A DNA stretch of 64,000 bases from Datisca glomerata (lineage: Eukaryota; Streptophyta; Magnoliopsida; Cucurbitales; Datiscaceae). The notes under the pieces were generated by a model. That model was not told the origin of the DNA, did no database searches, and worked only from the letters and a program-made list of their open reading frames with translations. Shown here in pieces: positions 27,684 through 40,165 of this stretch. The translations under genes were made by a program, and so were the position numbers. Where the stretch lies: assembly GCA_003255025.1 (NCBI GenBank), contig QANY01013250.1:1426001-1490000 (forward strand), read 5' to 3'. Each line of letters starts with the position of its first letter. Positions within the stretch are counted from its first letter, which is position 1.

Positions 27684-28733
27684 TTCATAAGGGGTTTTGT
27701 TTAAAATTCTTCTAAGAAAAACACGATTCGTAATGTAGCAAGATGTATTAACGGCTTCGGCCCAAAAATACTTAGGCAAGTCATTCTCATCATTGCTCTT
27801 GTCATTTCTTGTAGGGATCGATTTTTTCTCTCAACAACTCCATTTTATTGTGGAGTTATAGGACTAGAAAACTCATGTGAAAAACCATTATCATCGCAAA
27901 AAGCTTCAAAGTTTATATTTTCAAATTATCCACCATGATCACTTCTAATTTTTGAAATTGTAAAATCTTTTCATTTTGAACTAGTTTGTAAAACTTTGAA
28001 AATGCTTTGAAAGTTTCATCCTTATTTTTTAGAAATAAAACCCAAGTATATCTTGAAAAATTATCAACTATGACAACAAATACATAGTGTTTACCCCCAA
28101 GACATGTAATTTTTGAAAGGCCAAATAGGTCCATGTGTTGTAAATGCAATAGTCTAGCGGTTAACACTATATGTTTTTATTTGAAAGAACTCTTAATTTG
28201 TTTACCATTTGGCATGCATCACAAATTTTATCTTTTACAAAAGTTATTTTTGGAAGACCTTTTACTGAATCACATTTTGATAGCTTTGGACATAAATCCA
28301 TGATAGCATATCCAAGTCTTCTACGTCTTCTACAGCCAACTATCATTATAAAAAAAAATATTTTTCATTATGATTTTGGAAATCACTTAGATTAAAAGTA
28401 TAAACATTTTTGGCTCCTTTGTCCAACAAATAAAACTTTGTTTGGCACTTTATCTATAATTAGACAAAAATCTTGTTAAAAATTACTCTACAGTTTTTAT
28501 CACAAAGTTGACTTATTCTAAGTAAATTATGCTTTAAACCATTTACAAATAAAATTTATCTGTAGTATGGGAGGGTCATTACTTACTGAGTCAATACCAA
28601 TGATCTTGCCTTTCTTATCTCTACATATGTGACATATCATTTCTTTCGACAAATTTGAGTGAGTTTTTATTCATCTCTAGTTATATGTCTCTAGCATCCT
28701 CTATTAAGATACCATTTATTTTTCTTCTTCATG
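27684..28733 (-). pseudogene. Copia-1 protease region and integrase core remnant
   Basis: On the minus strand, WYLNRGC (near 28710; the family has WYLDSGC, where the protease aspartate is now N), VNGLKHNLLRISQLCDKN (about 28500, GAG-pre-integrase region) and HMDLFGLSKITCLGGKHYVFVVIVDNFSR split across 28167-27913 (integrase core) are readable. Stops and frameshifts are frequent. Confidence 0.82.
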
Positions 28734-29228
28734 TGTCATGTGAGGGGGTCTTCCTGACCGGGGGAATCTGTTGGAATGACGTTATACGAATTCTTTCCTC
28801 TTTCGAGTGGATGTACTCTTCCTCCTCACTAGATCTCCGCATGACCTTGACGTCTGTAAAATACTGACAAATAACCCTAAAGGTGAGGAATCGAGGCTGG
28901 TTGCCCTGCCTAAGGGGCTCCGATGCCTAAGTCAGTAGATGGTCGATTTTCCGGCATAAAATCCTTAAGGGACAACAAACATACCTCTTGTGTTGATTGA
29001 CATATGTATTTATCTGGCTCCTCGGGTGGGAGGAAGTGAGTCGAAGAAACCTCTCGGAAGCATGTTGGGGAAGCTTCAGGGGGCACGAAGCCTTTGAGGT
29101 GACATTTCGGAGGTCGTTCTGACGTTCTGCCATGTTGGGCGCTACTTTCGGCAGATGATATGACTTTAAGCCCATGGTTATCTGAGCTTTCTTTACGCAT
29201 CTTATTCCTGCTCTTGCATGAGCTCGGG
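28734..29228 (-). repeat. 3' LTR of the Tat-like element, first part
   Basis: Similar throughout to 41415-41970, including the shared words GCCTAAGTCAGTAGATGGTCGAT and TTGATTGACATATGTATTTAT split over the stretch. The copy continues at 36234 after the gypsy insertion. Confidence 0.85.
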
Positions 29229-31404
29229 TGTAATACCCTAAGCATTATAAGGGGTAGATTTATAATTTTTTAACCCCACTCACACCTTAATCCCACAACA
29301 CACTAGTGTAACCGCCAACTAATACTCTTTATATCTCTCATTTTCCATTTCTTTTGCACGAAGCCTTCCCCTAAGTAACTGCTGCTCCCTTTTCTCTCTC
29401 AAACAACAATAATTTCTCCTTCTCTCAAATGTTTTCTAGCAAGCTTTGCCTCTTCTTCGATAAGCTATTTTCATTTTTTTCTCTATTTCTCAATTCAGAT
29501 TTTCTATTTCAATGTTATATGTATAATTATCCAAATCTGAATTTTGCTTTCTAATTTCCAGCCATTTATGTTCTTGTCCATCTCTTCTTTGTTCAATTAT
29601 TCTTGCATCGTTGTCGCCCATTGATTCCGGTAAAGCATTTTATTTTCTTTCTCTCGTTTTCATCATTTCTCCTATGTTTCTCTTAGTTTCTATGCCCTCT
29701 CAATGAACTCATCCCTATTTTCATTTGTTCTTCTATTTTCTTTCATTTAAGCATCCTTCCATCATTATTTTCTCCAGATTGTATCATCGTCTTCATCGTT
29801 GGTAAGTTTGTTCTTCCTTTTCCTTCTTTCTTTCATTCATCATTCATTATTTGTATTGCCTCCAACTGGGTCTTGTGAACCAATTGATTTCGACCCGAGC
29901 CGACCCAAATTTTTACCTAGTACAGACCAGTTCATCTAAACCAGACTGGTTCAATCAGGCTAGATCAAACCGATACAACCAAAATGGTCTGAATCAGTTC
30001 AGTCAGACCAAACCAAACCAGCTCAACCTGACCTGACCAAATTGGTCCAACCCAACATAACTGAATCAATTCAGACCACCTGGACCTAATTGAGCCGGTT
30101 TGAATCGTTTGATCAATTTGCACTCGGTTTAGTTTCCACTTGTTTCCAACCTCACTCGCCCAATAATAAATTAAATAATTATATTTATTATATGAATATG
30201 TTGTGATCTGGGATCCTTGGATTTCAGGTCATTAGTTGCTGAATTTAATTCATAGCGAATCTAGATAAATGGATTTATATAGTAATTCGGTTCATATGTT
30301 ATAAGTGTAGTATTTTTGTTTCTTTATGTTTATCAGTCTTATGATTAATTATTTTATTTATTTTTTCATATCACTATGAAATTATTTATCATATCACGTA
30401 TGATTATATTTTGAGTTATCCACCTAATAGATATATCGTTTATATTCATGAACAAGTTATATGTTTACTCATGTATATGTGATCGTGTGAATTATGAATC
30501 TTAACTCAAGTAAAGTGATAAGTAAACAAAAGGTAGACTTAGTCATGTACCTTGGTTATTAAGTAACAAGATTGTTCACGTCATGTTATCAACTATACGG
30601 TTTGGTGCCACCATGTTCATGTTAGCATCCTTAAGGTTCATATAACTTTAAGTGACATCAAGTTTCAGGACACCCAATCTATCATGTTCACGTTCATGTT
30701 ATAAGTTCAAGTGTGAATTAATTCTAGTTAGGTTGTTAATCGGGGGATATGCCTAGTTGAATTATGACAAGGCAAGTACAAGTATCCGCAAGAATAATCA
30801 CAAGTTCAAGTTATATGTTAACCATGAAATCAATTATGTTAATTACATGCACTTTATGTTATTTAATAATCAAGTGAATGTGTTAAATTAAAGTTGCATG
30901 AGTTATATATTTACATTTATGCCATGTGAAACTTATTAGTATGTGAGTTTACTTACTGAGTATTTCTAATACTCACCCCTCCATAGATGAATATGTTGCA
31001 GGTGATGGCGAGCACTAAGAGTAAGGGACTGTCATGGTTAGCGAAAATAGGAGATTTTCATTAACTATGATTATATGACATAAGAAACATATTTTAGTTT
31101 AATTACAGTTGAGTTAGGAAAATATGAATTTTCATGTTTTAGTCTTTGATAATATATTTGACTTTCATGTTTTTTGAATTTTTGTAATCGACTTTATTAC
31201 AGATTGATGAAACATTTATTTCAGTTTATTGAGTGGATATTCTCTTAAAATAATTTTATGCTTCTGTTATTTAATGTTAAAGTTAAGGCAAAATTTGGAT
31301 TTTTAATTTGGAAATTTTCTCCAATTAGGGTTTCAATTGAATTGGAAATTTTTTAATAAGCGAAATTACATGCATGTTTAAACCTCAGAAATCGGGACGT
31401 TACA
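29229..31404 (+). repeat. 5' LTR of the gypsy element
   Basis: 2176 bp; similar along its length to 34018-36233 with scattered substitutions and small indels, so the insertion is old. Includes a stretch rich in GACCAAACCGGTTCAAC-like words (29870-30115) and a pyrimidine-rich block (29340-29830). Confidence 0.9.
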
Positions 31405-31407
31405 GTT

Positions 31408-31424
31408 TGGTATCAGAGCCAAGG
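31408..31424 (+). promoter_or_regulatory. Primer binding site, initiator tRNA-Met
   Basis: TGGTATCAGAGCCAAGG starts three bases after the 5' LTR; TGGTATCAGAGC is complementary to the 3' end of plant initiator tRNA-Met. Confidence 0.85.
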
Positions 31425-31831
31425 TTTTAGATTCTGTGGACTCTTCTTAGTGAAAAATATGGCATGTCGCTCATCGGCTCCTCCATCACCTTACAATTCA
31501 GGGACGTATGCATGTTATATGTGTTTAATTATTGATTCAGTATGATATACTTTAGTTTCATTATGGCATGTGTGTTACGTATATGTTATATTTGTGCGAT
31601 AAGATTAAACTTTTGGTAAGTCATGACTTTTGTGGGTAGTAGAGTAATCGCTCCCCCTACTATAAACAACAATCACGCACCAGTCAATCCTGCTGCGAAC
31701 CATCCGGCAACCATGATCGAAATGTGTTTCAAGAATTTTTGGAGTTGTTGAGGCAGATAGCGATGGATCGTCCATCTCAACAACAACAACTGCAACATAT
31801 AATAGCCGTTGACATGTAGCTGATCCACACA

Positions 31832-33990
31832 TTTATGAGATATCTCGATATGGAATCTCCGTTGACCCGTCTAAGATTGAAGCAATGATTAACTGGCCTC
31901 AACCGATAAATATTGGGGAAGTTTGTAGTTTTCTCGGTCTAACAGGATATTACAGGAGATTCATTGAGGGTTTTGCAAAGAACGTTTTTCCACTTACTCA
32001 GTTGACCAGTAAGAATGCCACATTTACTTAGACGACTGAGTGTGATAAATGTTTTTAGAGCCTTAGACAAAAATTAGTGTCATTGACCATTCCATATGGT
32101 AAGAGTGACTTTGTGATTTACAATGATACTTCCAAGAGAGGTTTGGGTTGTGTTTTGATGCAACAGGAAAATGTAATAGCATATACTTCTCGTCAACTCA
32201 AGCCTTATGAACAAAACTACCCTACGGATGATTTGGAGTTGGCTATAGTTGTATTTGCCCTCAAGATTTGGAAATGTTACTTTTATGGTTGTAAGTGTCA
32301 GATTTTCACATATTATAAGAGTCTCAAATACTTTTTCACTTAGAAAGAGCTTAACATGGCAACGCCATTGGTTTGAACTTGTGAAGGATTATGATTGCGA
32401 GATCATTTATCACCCACGAAAGGCAAATGTAGTGGTGATGGCTTAAGTAAAAAATCAGCTCATAGCTCTGATTGCATCTCTAGAACATATCTTGGAGGAT
32501 TTTGAACGTGCACACATTCAGGTCTTACTAAAAGACACTACAACACAACTAACTCAACTCACAGTTCAACCGTCATTGCAGCAACATATTATCAATGCAC
32601 AGAACTTAGAGACAAAGGTTTGATGTCAGTCATGATTTAACGTTTCACTTTTATGGGAGGCTTTATATTCGGAAAGACGCAGTCATTAGGCAAGAATTAT
32701 TCACGATGGCTCATAGTTTACCATATACAGTGCACCCTGGCAGTACCAAGATGTATCATGATTTTAAGTTACATTATTGGTGGAATGGTATGAAGTAGGG
32801 TACCACTAAGTTTGTTAGTAAGTGCTTTAGTGTGTCATCAGGTCAAGGCCCAGAGACAGCGACCATCTAGGGTCTAGAAACCATTAAGTATTCCTGAATA
32901 AAAATGGGAGCATGTGACTATGGATTTCATTTCAGGGCTACCGAGGACAGTAAAAGGTTATAACTCCATTTGAGTTGTGATGGATCGTATTATCAAGTCT
33001 GCACACTTTTTGCCTGACAAGACTACATTCTCAGTTGAGGATTGGGCTCGGTTGTATATCTGAGAGATTGTTCAACTCCATGGGGTTCATGGGGTTATAA
33101 TGTCTATAGTATCAGATCAGGATTCACGGTTCACGTCATTTAATTTTTTGGCGGAGTCTACAGAAAGCTTTGGGTACTTAGTTGAATTTTTAGTACAGCT
33201 TTCCATCCGCAATCAGATGGGCAATATGAGCTTACTATCCATACATTAAAGGATATGCTTTGAGCTTATGTTTTAGATTTCTCTGGTAGGTTAGACGCGC
33301 AGTCGGCACTTGTGGAGTTTGCATACAATAACAGTTACCAGGCGACGATTGGTATGACTATGTTTGAGGCACTTTATGGGAAAAAGTGCCGGTCGCCAGT
33401 TCACTGGGATGAAGTTGGCGAGCGGAAACTTTTGGGCCCTGACTTGGTTCATTCTACGAATGAAACTATTCAGAAAATCAGAGCTAGAATGAAGACTGCT
33501 TAGAGTAGGCAAAAAGAGTTATGCAGATGCTAGGAGAAATGACCTCAAATTTGAAGTGGGTGATCACGTGTTTCTCAAGATTACGCCAATGAAGGGTGTT
33601 ATGGGTTTTGGTCGCAAGGGGTAGTTGAGTCCCAGGTTTATTGGTCCTTTTGAGATTTTGGATCGTATCGGTCCTTTGGCCGACTGGCTCACTTTACCAC
33701 CAGTGTTTTCAGGTGTTCATAATGTGTTTCACGTCTCAATGCTTCGCAAGTACGTGCATGATCCAGCACATGTCATTGATTTTGAACCTCTGCAAGTTTG
33801 TGATGACCTCACTTATTAGGAGAAGCCAGCCAGAGTTCTAGAAGGCAGGAATCAAACTCTTTGTAATAGAACGGTTTAGTTAGTCAAGGTTCTCTGTAGA
33901 AATCATCGGATTGAGGAGCAACATGGGAACGAGAAGCGGAGATACGTGTCAAGTATCCAGAGTTATTTCAATAAGGTAAATGCATTTCGA
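31832..33990 (+). pseudogene. Gypsy reverse transcriptase end, RNase H, integrase, chromodomain remnant
   Basis: Readable pieces are [15 protein letters not shown] and [18 protein letters not shown] (from about 31857), [18 protein letters not shown] (RNase H, 32110), [21 protein letters not shown] split near 32180, FAYNN with FEALYGKKCRSPVHW (integrase C-terminal part, 33318-33410) and RFIGPFEILDRIG (33631). A final piece near 33830-33960 resembles a chromodomain. The upstream gag, protease and catalytic part of reverse transcriptase are missing: the sequence passes from a gag scrap to the end of the polymerase near 31832. Many stops; not functional. Confidence 0.87.
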
Positions 33991-34004
33991 GGATGAAAGT
34001 TATT

Positions 34005-34017
34005 AAGAAGGGGAGAA
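34005..34017 (+). promoter_or_regulatory. Polypurine tract of the gypsy element
   Basis: AAGAAGGGGAGAA directly precedes the 3' LTR, where plus-strand DNA synthesis is primed in this class of element. Confidence 0.8.
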
Positions 34018-36233
34018 TGTAATACCACAAGCATTATAATGGGTAGATTTATAATTTTTAACCCCACTCACACCTTAATCACACCACACACTAGTGTAAC
34101 CACCAACTAATGCTATTTATATCCCTCATTCTCCATTTCTTTCCTCGAAGCCTTCCCCAAGTAACTGTTGCTCCCTTTTCTCTCTCAAACAGCAACGATG
34201 TCTCCCTCTCTCAAACATTTTCCAGCAAGCTTTGTCTCTTCTTCTTCCTCTTCATTGCCTCTCCATAGTTGGTCTCCTCCGGTAAGCTATTTTCTTCTTT
34301 CCTCCTTTATTATTTTTCTCTATTTCTCAATTCATATTTTCTATTCCAATGTTATATGTATAATTATCCAAATCTGAATTTTGCTCTCTAATTTCTAGTA
34401 ATTTACGTTCTCATTCATCTCTACTTTGTTCAATTATTATAGCATCGTCGTTGTCCATCGATTTTGGTAAGGCATTTTATTTTCTTTCTCTCGTTCTCGT
34501 CATATCTCCTCTACTTCTTTCGGTTTCTTTGCCCTCTCACTGAACTCATCTTTTTTTTTCTTTGTTCTTCCATTTTCTTTCATTTGGGCAACCTTCCATT
34601 GTCATCTTCTCTGGATTGCATCATCATCTTCGTCATTGCTAAGCTTGTTCTTCCTTTTCCTTCATTATTTCATTCATTGTTTGTTCTTTGTATTGCCTAC
34701 AACTGGTTCTTGCCACCCATTTGATTTCGACCTGGCCCGAGCCAGATTTTACCTAGTCTGGATCGATTCATCTCAACTAGACTGGTCCAATCAGACCGGA
34801 TTAAACCGATCCAACCAAATTTGATTGAACCAATTCAGTCTAACCAGACTAAACCGATTCAACCTGACCAGACCGAACTGGTTCAATTAGACTAGACCAA
34901 ACCGGCTCAACCTGACCAGATCGAACAGGCCCAACCCAGCATAATCGAACTGGTTCAGACCATCCGAACTTAATTGAATCGCTTAACCAATTTACACCCG
35001 GTTTAGTTTCCACATGTTTCCAACCTCACTCGCCCTCTAGTTAATTAAATAATTATAGTTATTATATGAATATGTTTTGATCTAGCATCCTTGAATATCA
35101 GATCATTAGTTGCTGAATTTAATTCATAACGAATCCAGGTAAGTGGATTTACATAGTTATTCGGTTCATATGTTATACGTGTGGCACATATAACGTAAAA
35201 TTATTTTTATTTCTTTATGTTGCTCAATCTTATGATTAGTTGTTTTATTTATTTTTCCATATCATGATGAAATTATTTACCATGTTACGTATGATTATAT
35301 TTTGAGTTATGCATGTAATAGATATATCGTTTATATTCATGAACAAGTTATATGTTTATCAAATAAAGCGATAAGTAACCAAGAGGTAGACTTAGTCATC
35401 TACCTTAGTTATCAAGTAACCAGATTTCTCACGTCATGCTATCAACTATACGGTTGGGTGTCATCATGTTAATGTTAGGAGTCCTTAAGGTTCATATAAC
35501 TTTAAGTGACATCAAGTTTCAGGACACCCAATCCGTCATGTTCACGTTCAAGTGTGAAACAATTCTGGTTAGGTTATTAATTGGGGGATATGCCTAGTCA
35601 AATTATGACCATGCAAGTACAAGTATCAGCAATAATAAGTACAAGTTCAAGTTATATGTTACCCATGAAATCAATTATGTTAATTACAAGTACTTTAAAT
35701 TATTTAATAATTAAGTGAATGTGTTAAATTAAAGTTGTATGAGTTATATATTTACATTTATGTCATGTAAAACTTATTAATATATAGGTTTACTTACTGA
35801 GTATTTTTAATACTCACCCCTCGATAGATGAATATGTTGCAAGTGATGGCGAGCCACAGGAGTGAGAGACTATCATAGTCAACCAAAATAGGAGATTTTC
35901 ACTAACTATGATTATATGACATCATAAAAAGATTTTAGTTTAGTTACAGTTAATTCAGGAATTTATGAATTTTCATATTTTAGTCTTCGATAATATGTTT
36001 GACTTTCATGTTTTATGAATTTTCATAATTGACTTTATTACAGATTAATGAATCCTTTATTTCAATTTATTGAGTGGATATATCTTAAAATAATTTTATA
36101 CTTCAACTATTTAATGTTAAAATTAGGGTTTTCAACTTGAAAATTTTCTCCAATTACGGTTTTAATTGAATTAGACATTTTTGAATAAGGGTAATTACAT
36201 GCATGATTATCCTTAAAAAATTGGGGCATTACA
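34018..36233 (+). repeat. 3' LTR of the gypsy element
   Basis: 2216 bp, starting TGTAATACCACAAGC and ending GGGGCATTACA. Carries the same minisatellite-like block as the 5' LTR (34735-34985). Confidence 0.9.
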
Positions 36234-36377
36234 TCAAGCATGTGTAACTCGAACTCCCTTAAGATTGATCAAGTGAGGTCAGTTGTTCTCTTCTGAAACG
36301 TTTCTATGTCATGAGCTCTTAAATATGGCATTACACGTGTTGTTACATCATTGGTGATCGAGAAAACTCACATAATA
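36234..36377 (-). repeat. 3' LTR of the Tat-like element, second part
   Basis: Resumes the LTR after the gypsy insertion; aligned with 41975-42106 (shared words CAAGTGAGGTCAGTT and CATGAGCTC). Ends CATAATA. Confidence 0.82.
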
Positions 36378-37462
36378 GTTTCCCCCAGTCGAGGACTCGT
36401 GTGGCTTCATCTACTTGGGTTTGAAGACTTCATTGTCTGAGCTAATTATTTTTGTTGTGACTTGTTCACTGCGCGTGCAAGTCTCTCGGTAGTGGAGGCA
36501 TTAAGGGCACCTGGGTGCGCGTGAAAGAGCCTGGCTCTTTGTCGCTTCGCCTCATTTCATATATGTAGTTGATCGGATGATGTTTATTTTTCCAAGATCC
36601 TCTTGCTGATATGCTAAATGGCCGCTTACTAGCCGTAGGATGGCTCTAGTGGTTGTAATCATGGCCCTTTTAAATGCCCCAATTAAATGAGCGATTCCCT
36701 TTTAGTTCTATAAATAGACGATTCCCCTTTCCTTTTCCTTCATCCTTCGTCGTCCTTTCAGAGTTGAAATCTTCACTTTGGCTGCTAATACTTCTTTCTC
36801 CCTAGTAGAAATAGTGATTCTCCCCCTTCGGGGGTCTTCTCCGTTTTGGTGGGAACTCTCTTGAGCTCCTTTCTAGCATTCCTTTTCATTGTCGTCGTTT
36901 CTTTTTCTATCATCTTTTAAATTTCCTGTCATCAATAAACGTGTTTGGAAAATCCTTTTTCCGTGTTGGCTAGCCGCCCATGGTGATAAAGACTTTAACC
37001 TTTATAATAGTTTGTAATCCCCGATCAGTAATGAAGCAATTTTACTGATTGTGACCCACTCCCATCTTTTATCACCTCCGTCCTTTTAGACCCCCAGCTG
37101 CTTATCACAACATGCTTCACGAGTGGGTAAGGCAGCCCTCGCAATCATATCCTTCGGGACCATCTTGAACCATGGGATAATATCCCCATTCCTTGTTCAC
37201 CTTTTAAGAGAAGTTGAGGTTTTTTCCGTCCTCGGCTCGGACTTTGGTTGTCCTCAAGAGCATAGTAACTGGAGACCTTAAGAGAATTCACAAGTCTTGG
37301 AGATCATGAGACCACCAACCTCGACGTGAAGGGTCTTTTACTTTTAAATTAGCCTGAGAGGGATTCACCCCTTTTAACCGAGGAGATTTTTGTATGTACT
37401 TGTAATTATAGTCATCTGTTTATTAATGAAAATATACTTCCTTATCTCTGGCTCCTTTATTA
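36378..37462. other. Internal non-coding part of the Tat-like element
   Basis: About 1.1 kb with no recognised coding domain. It includes a purine/pyrimidine tract next to the LTR and pyrimidine-rich stretches. Confidence 0.45.
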
Positions 37463-38475
37463 TGTTAGTCCTATATCTCAATTTATTTAGGGATAACTAT
37501 CCTTAAATTAAGTTTTTATCCATAAAAAGCTTAAACACTAAAAATCATATCTCTCTTGCACAATAGATAAAATACATGAGATGATGATAATGACAAAGTA
37601 CAAACAAAGTAAGTTTTAATTTCAAATAGATAAAGAGAGATGGAGCTTACCAAAATAGTTTTTTTTATCATATTGTGTTGTTTTGGGTAGGAGTTTTCCT
37701 TGCCTTTTTTGTCAAGGATTTTTGGTCATTCTTATGAAGGATGAAGTGTCCTTTCCTTTGTCTATATTCAAAATTAAAAAAAATTTCTCATAAACCCTAA
37801 CCTCCATCTCCTATATTATTACACCTTATTTCTATTCACAAAACAAAATTTCATAGCCGAGAGACTTGCTCTTAAAACTCTCACAATACTCTCTTAAATC
37901 TCTCTTAATATTTTGATATTTATACTTATAAATTTCTTGAGTGAGCAAGATTAATTTTTTGTGAGCTTAGATTGGAGATTATACTCTTTTGAGAGAATTA
38001 TTCTAAGGGGTCACTTAATTTGAAACACATAGCTTTGTGAGGTTTAATTGGCACCTATAATGCCAATTGGATTTGTAAGGTTTGGTATTCACCCTTAAGA
38101 AGATCGTGAGATTAAAAATTTTCAAGGGGGCCTTGGATCGTGGGCGTAGGGTAGCCACGTAAAAATAGTGTGTGCCTATCTTCTCCTCCTTCTTCTCTTT
38201 TTATTTTGTGTTATTTATTTTCCGCACTTAATTTCGGCACTTTAAGTTTCTGTAATTATTTTAATTGCTTGCTTTATATTTCCACACTTATATTATAGCA
38301 AGCATTATTTACTTCAACACTTTTATCTATTACTTATTTATCTTTTCAAGAGTTAAAATCGTGGAACGTTGAAGTTCATTCTTGAACATTCATTTTCCAC
38401 TTGAGTATAAAAAGTTTTTAATTTGAACACGATCACCCAATTCACCCCCTCTTGGATTGCCATATCGATCCTACA
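37463..38475 (+). mobile_element. Solo LTR of the Copia-1 family
   Basis: It begins TGTTAGTCCTATATC and ends TATCGATCCTACA. Read in the plus sense it matches the reverse complement of 43294-44336 over most of its length, for example ACACTAAAAATCATAT, TTGCACAATAGATAAAATAC and the end GATTGCCATATCGATCCTA. No internal copia sequence adjoins it. Flanks TATTA and TAGCA are at best a decayed target duplication. It is nested in the Tat-like element. Confidence 0.8.
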
Positions 38476-39221
38476 TAGCAATCTCTTCTTTTTGCCTATT
38501 TCATGTCATAAACATACCTCAAGTAGATAGAGTTTTGTTTTTCCTTAGTCGAGCTTTAACTTGGTCTTGATGAGATCTTCATCCTGAGCTGTGAAATAGT
38601 TTGGATTATTAAGCTGATCGATGTATCCTTGCTAACTTTCATCGACCCGAGCTTGTGTTCTCAAGTTGGAATGGGCCTTAAAGGGCCTTGATCTTTTTGG
38701 TGGACTTGAATTTGTCCAACAGGTTGCTCCCTTTGTAGGTCAGGGGTCGTTTAGACCTGTTGCGACCTTTATGAAGCTTTTCGAGTGCTCTCATTCGAGA
38801 GGTCTGGTCGGGCGAACTTCCCTTACACTAGGGGTTAACCTTTTGACATCTAGTCAAGCATGCCTTCTTCTAGTCGAGCTTTTTCCTGGTCTAATGATCT
38901 AGAAGGCAAGTCGAATTCCTTTGATTTTTTACGAGTGGACTTTTCCTTTATCACTTATCCAGGCGCTCTCGCTCTAGATAAATTCTTGAGCTGAAGCATT
39001 CATTAGATCGCCTTATCCTTGTCTTTCAAGCTACAGTGCTCGGTAGATATCCTTGTCCCTGGTGTTAAGATGGCCTTGGCTGAGGCTTTCCCTAAACCCT
39101 ATCTGGCAGGCATGAGCACTTGACGGTCATTACTTTCCTTGGTCTAGCTAGTCGGTCCTGCACAGGCTATACCTTTTTCCCATTTGCGAGTATGAGTACT
39201 CAGCACATATCCTTTTAACTT
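38476..39221. other. Internal non-coding part of the Tat-like element
   Basis: No coding domain recognised. The right end grades into the 81-bp tandem array, with degenerate units visible from about 39110. Confidence 0.45.
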
Positions 39222-39960
39222 GACATCTAGCCAAGCGTGCCTGCTCTGGCTAGACCCTCGAATCTCATCTGTGAGAGTGAGTGCTCGGCAGACATTACTT
39301 GTCGATATCTAGCCAGGAGTGCCTGCTAGATCCTTTATCCCGTTTGCGATCATGAGTGCTCGAAATACATAACTTATCAATGTCTGGTCAGGCGTGTCTG
39401 CTCTGGCTAGATCCTTAATCTCGTTTGTGATCATGAGTGCTTGACATACATCACTTGTCGATGTACAGCCAAGCGTGCCTACTCTAGCTAGATCCTTGAT
39501 CCCATCTGTAAGCATGGGTGTTTGGCAGACACTACTTATCGATATCTAGCCAGACATGCTTGCTCTAGCTAGATCATTGATCTCGTCCACGAGCATGAGC
39601 ACTCAACAAACATCATTTGTTGATATCCAGTCCGGTATGTTTACTCTGGCTAGATCCTTGATGTCGTCGGCGAGCATGAGTGCTCGACGGACATCCCTTG
39701 TTGATATCTGACTAGGCGTGCCTGCTCTGGCTAAATCCTTGATCCTGTCTACAAGCATGAATGCTCGACAGACATCATTTATTGATATCTAGCCAGGCGT
39801 GCCTGCTCTGGCTAAATCCTTGATCTCATCTGCGAGCATGAGTACATGAGTGCATGAATGCTTGGGAGACATCGCTTGTCGATATCTAGCCAGGCCTGCC
39901 TACTCTAGCTAGATCTTTGATCCCATCTGCGAGCATGAGGTGCTCAACATACATCACTTT
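39222..39960 (-). repeat. Tandem array, unit about 81 bp, about nine copies
   Basis: Units begin GATATCTAGCCAGGCGTGCC and contain GGCTAGATCCTTGATC and GAGCATGAGTGCTCGACAGAC. Most units are 81 bp, a multiple of three. On the minus strand part of the array stays open and reads a 27-residue repeat containing IKDLAR and RALMI. Whether it is translated is unknown. Confidence 0.85.
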
Positions 39961-39961
39961 T

Positions 39962-40165
39962 AAACTTGATCCTGATTGATAGGCTAGAGCACTTCACCAG
40001 TCATCACTTTTAGTTTAATCTAGACTGGTGGGCTAAAGCACCTCATCAGTCCTCACTTTTTGTTTAATCCTGACTATTGGGCTAGATCACCTCACCAGTT
40101 GACACTTTTTATTTAATCCCCATTGGTGGGTTAGAGCACATCAGCAGTCATCACCTTTTTGTTTC
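39962..40165. repeat. Tandem array, unit about 50 bp, four copies
   Basis: Four diverged units containing CTGGTGGGCTAGAGCACCTC and ending CATCACTTTTTGTTTAATC follow directly on the 81-bp array. Confidence 0.75.

Larger units (their letters stand above)
29229..36233 (+). mobile_element. Ty3/gypsy chromovirus-like element, decayed, both LTRs present
   Basis: LTRs of about 2.2 kb lie at 29229-31404 and 34018-36233, both starting TGTAATACC and ending with TTACA. A primer site TGGTATCAGAGCC follows the 5' LTR and a purine tract precedes the 3' LTR. Inside, only 2.6 kb remains, with a gag scrap, the end of reverse transcriptase, RNase H, integrase and a chromodomain-like tail; protease and most of reverse transcriptase are deleted. 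Target flanks TCGGG and TCAAG each differ by one base from TCGAG, which stands at the matching place in the uninterrupted LTR (near 41970). Confidence 0.9.

Noticed and set aside
28910..29245. Open frames in the LTR at 28910-29245 and again at 41592-41851
   Set aside because: They are paired copies within LTRs of the same element and do not match known proteins.
33291..33512. Minus-strand open frame across the gypsy integrase
   Set aside because: The plus strand encodes recognisable integrase; the minus frame is a shadow.
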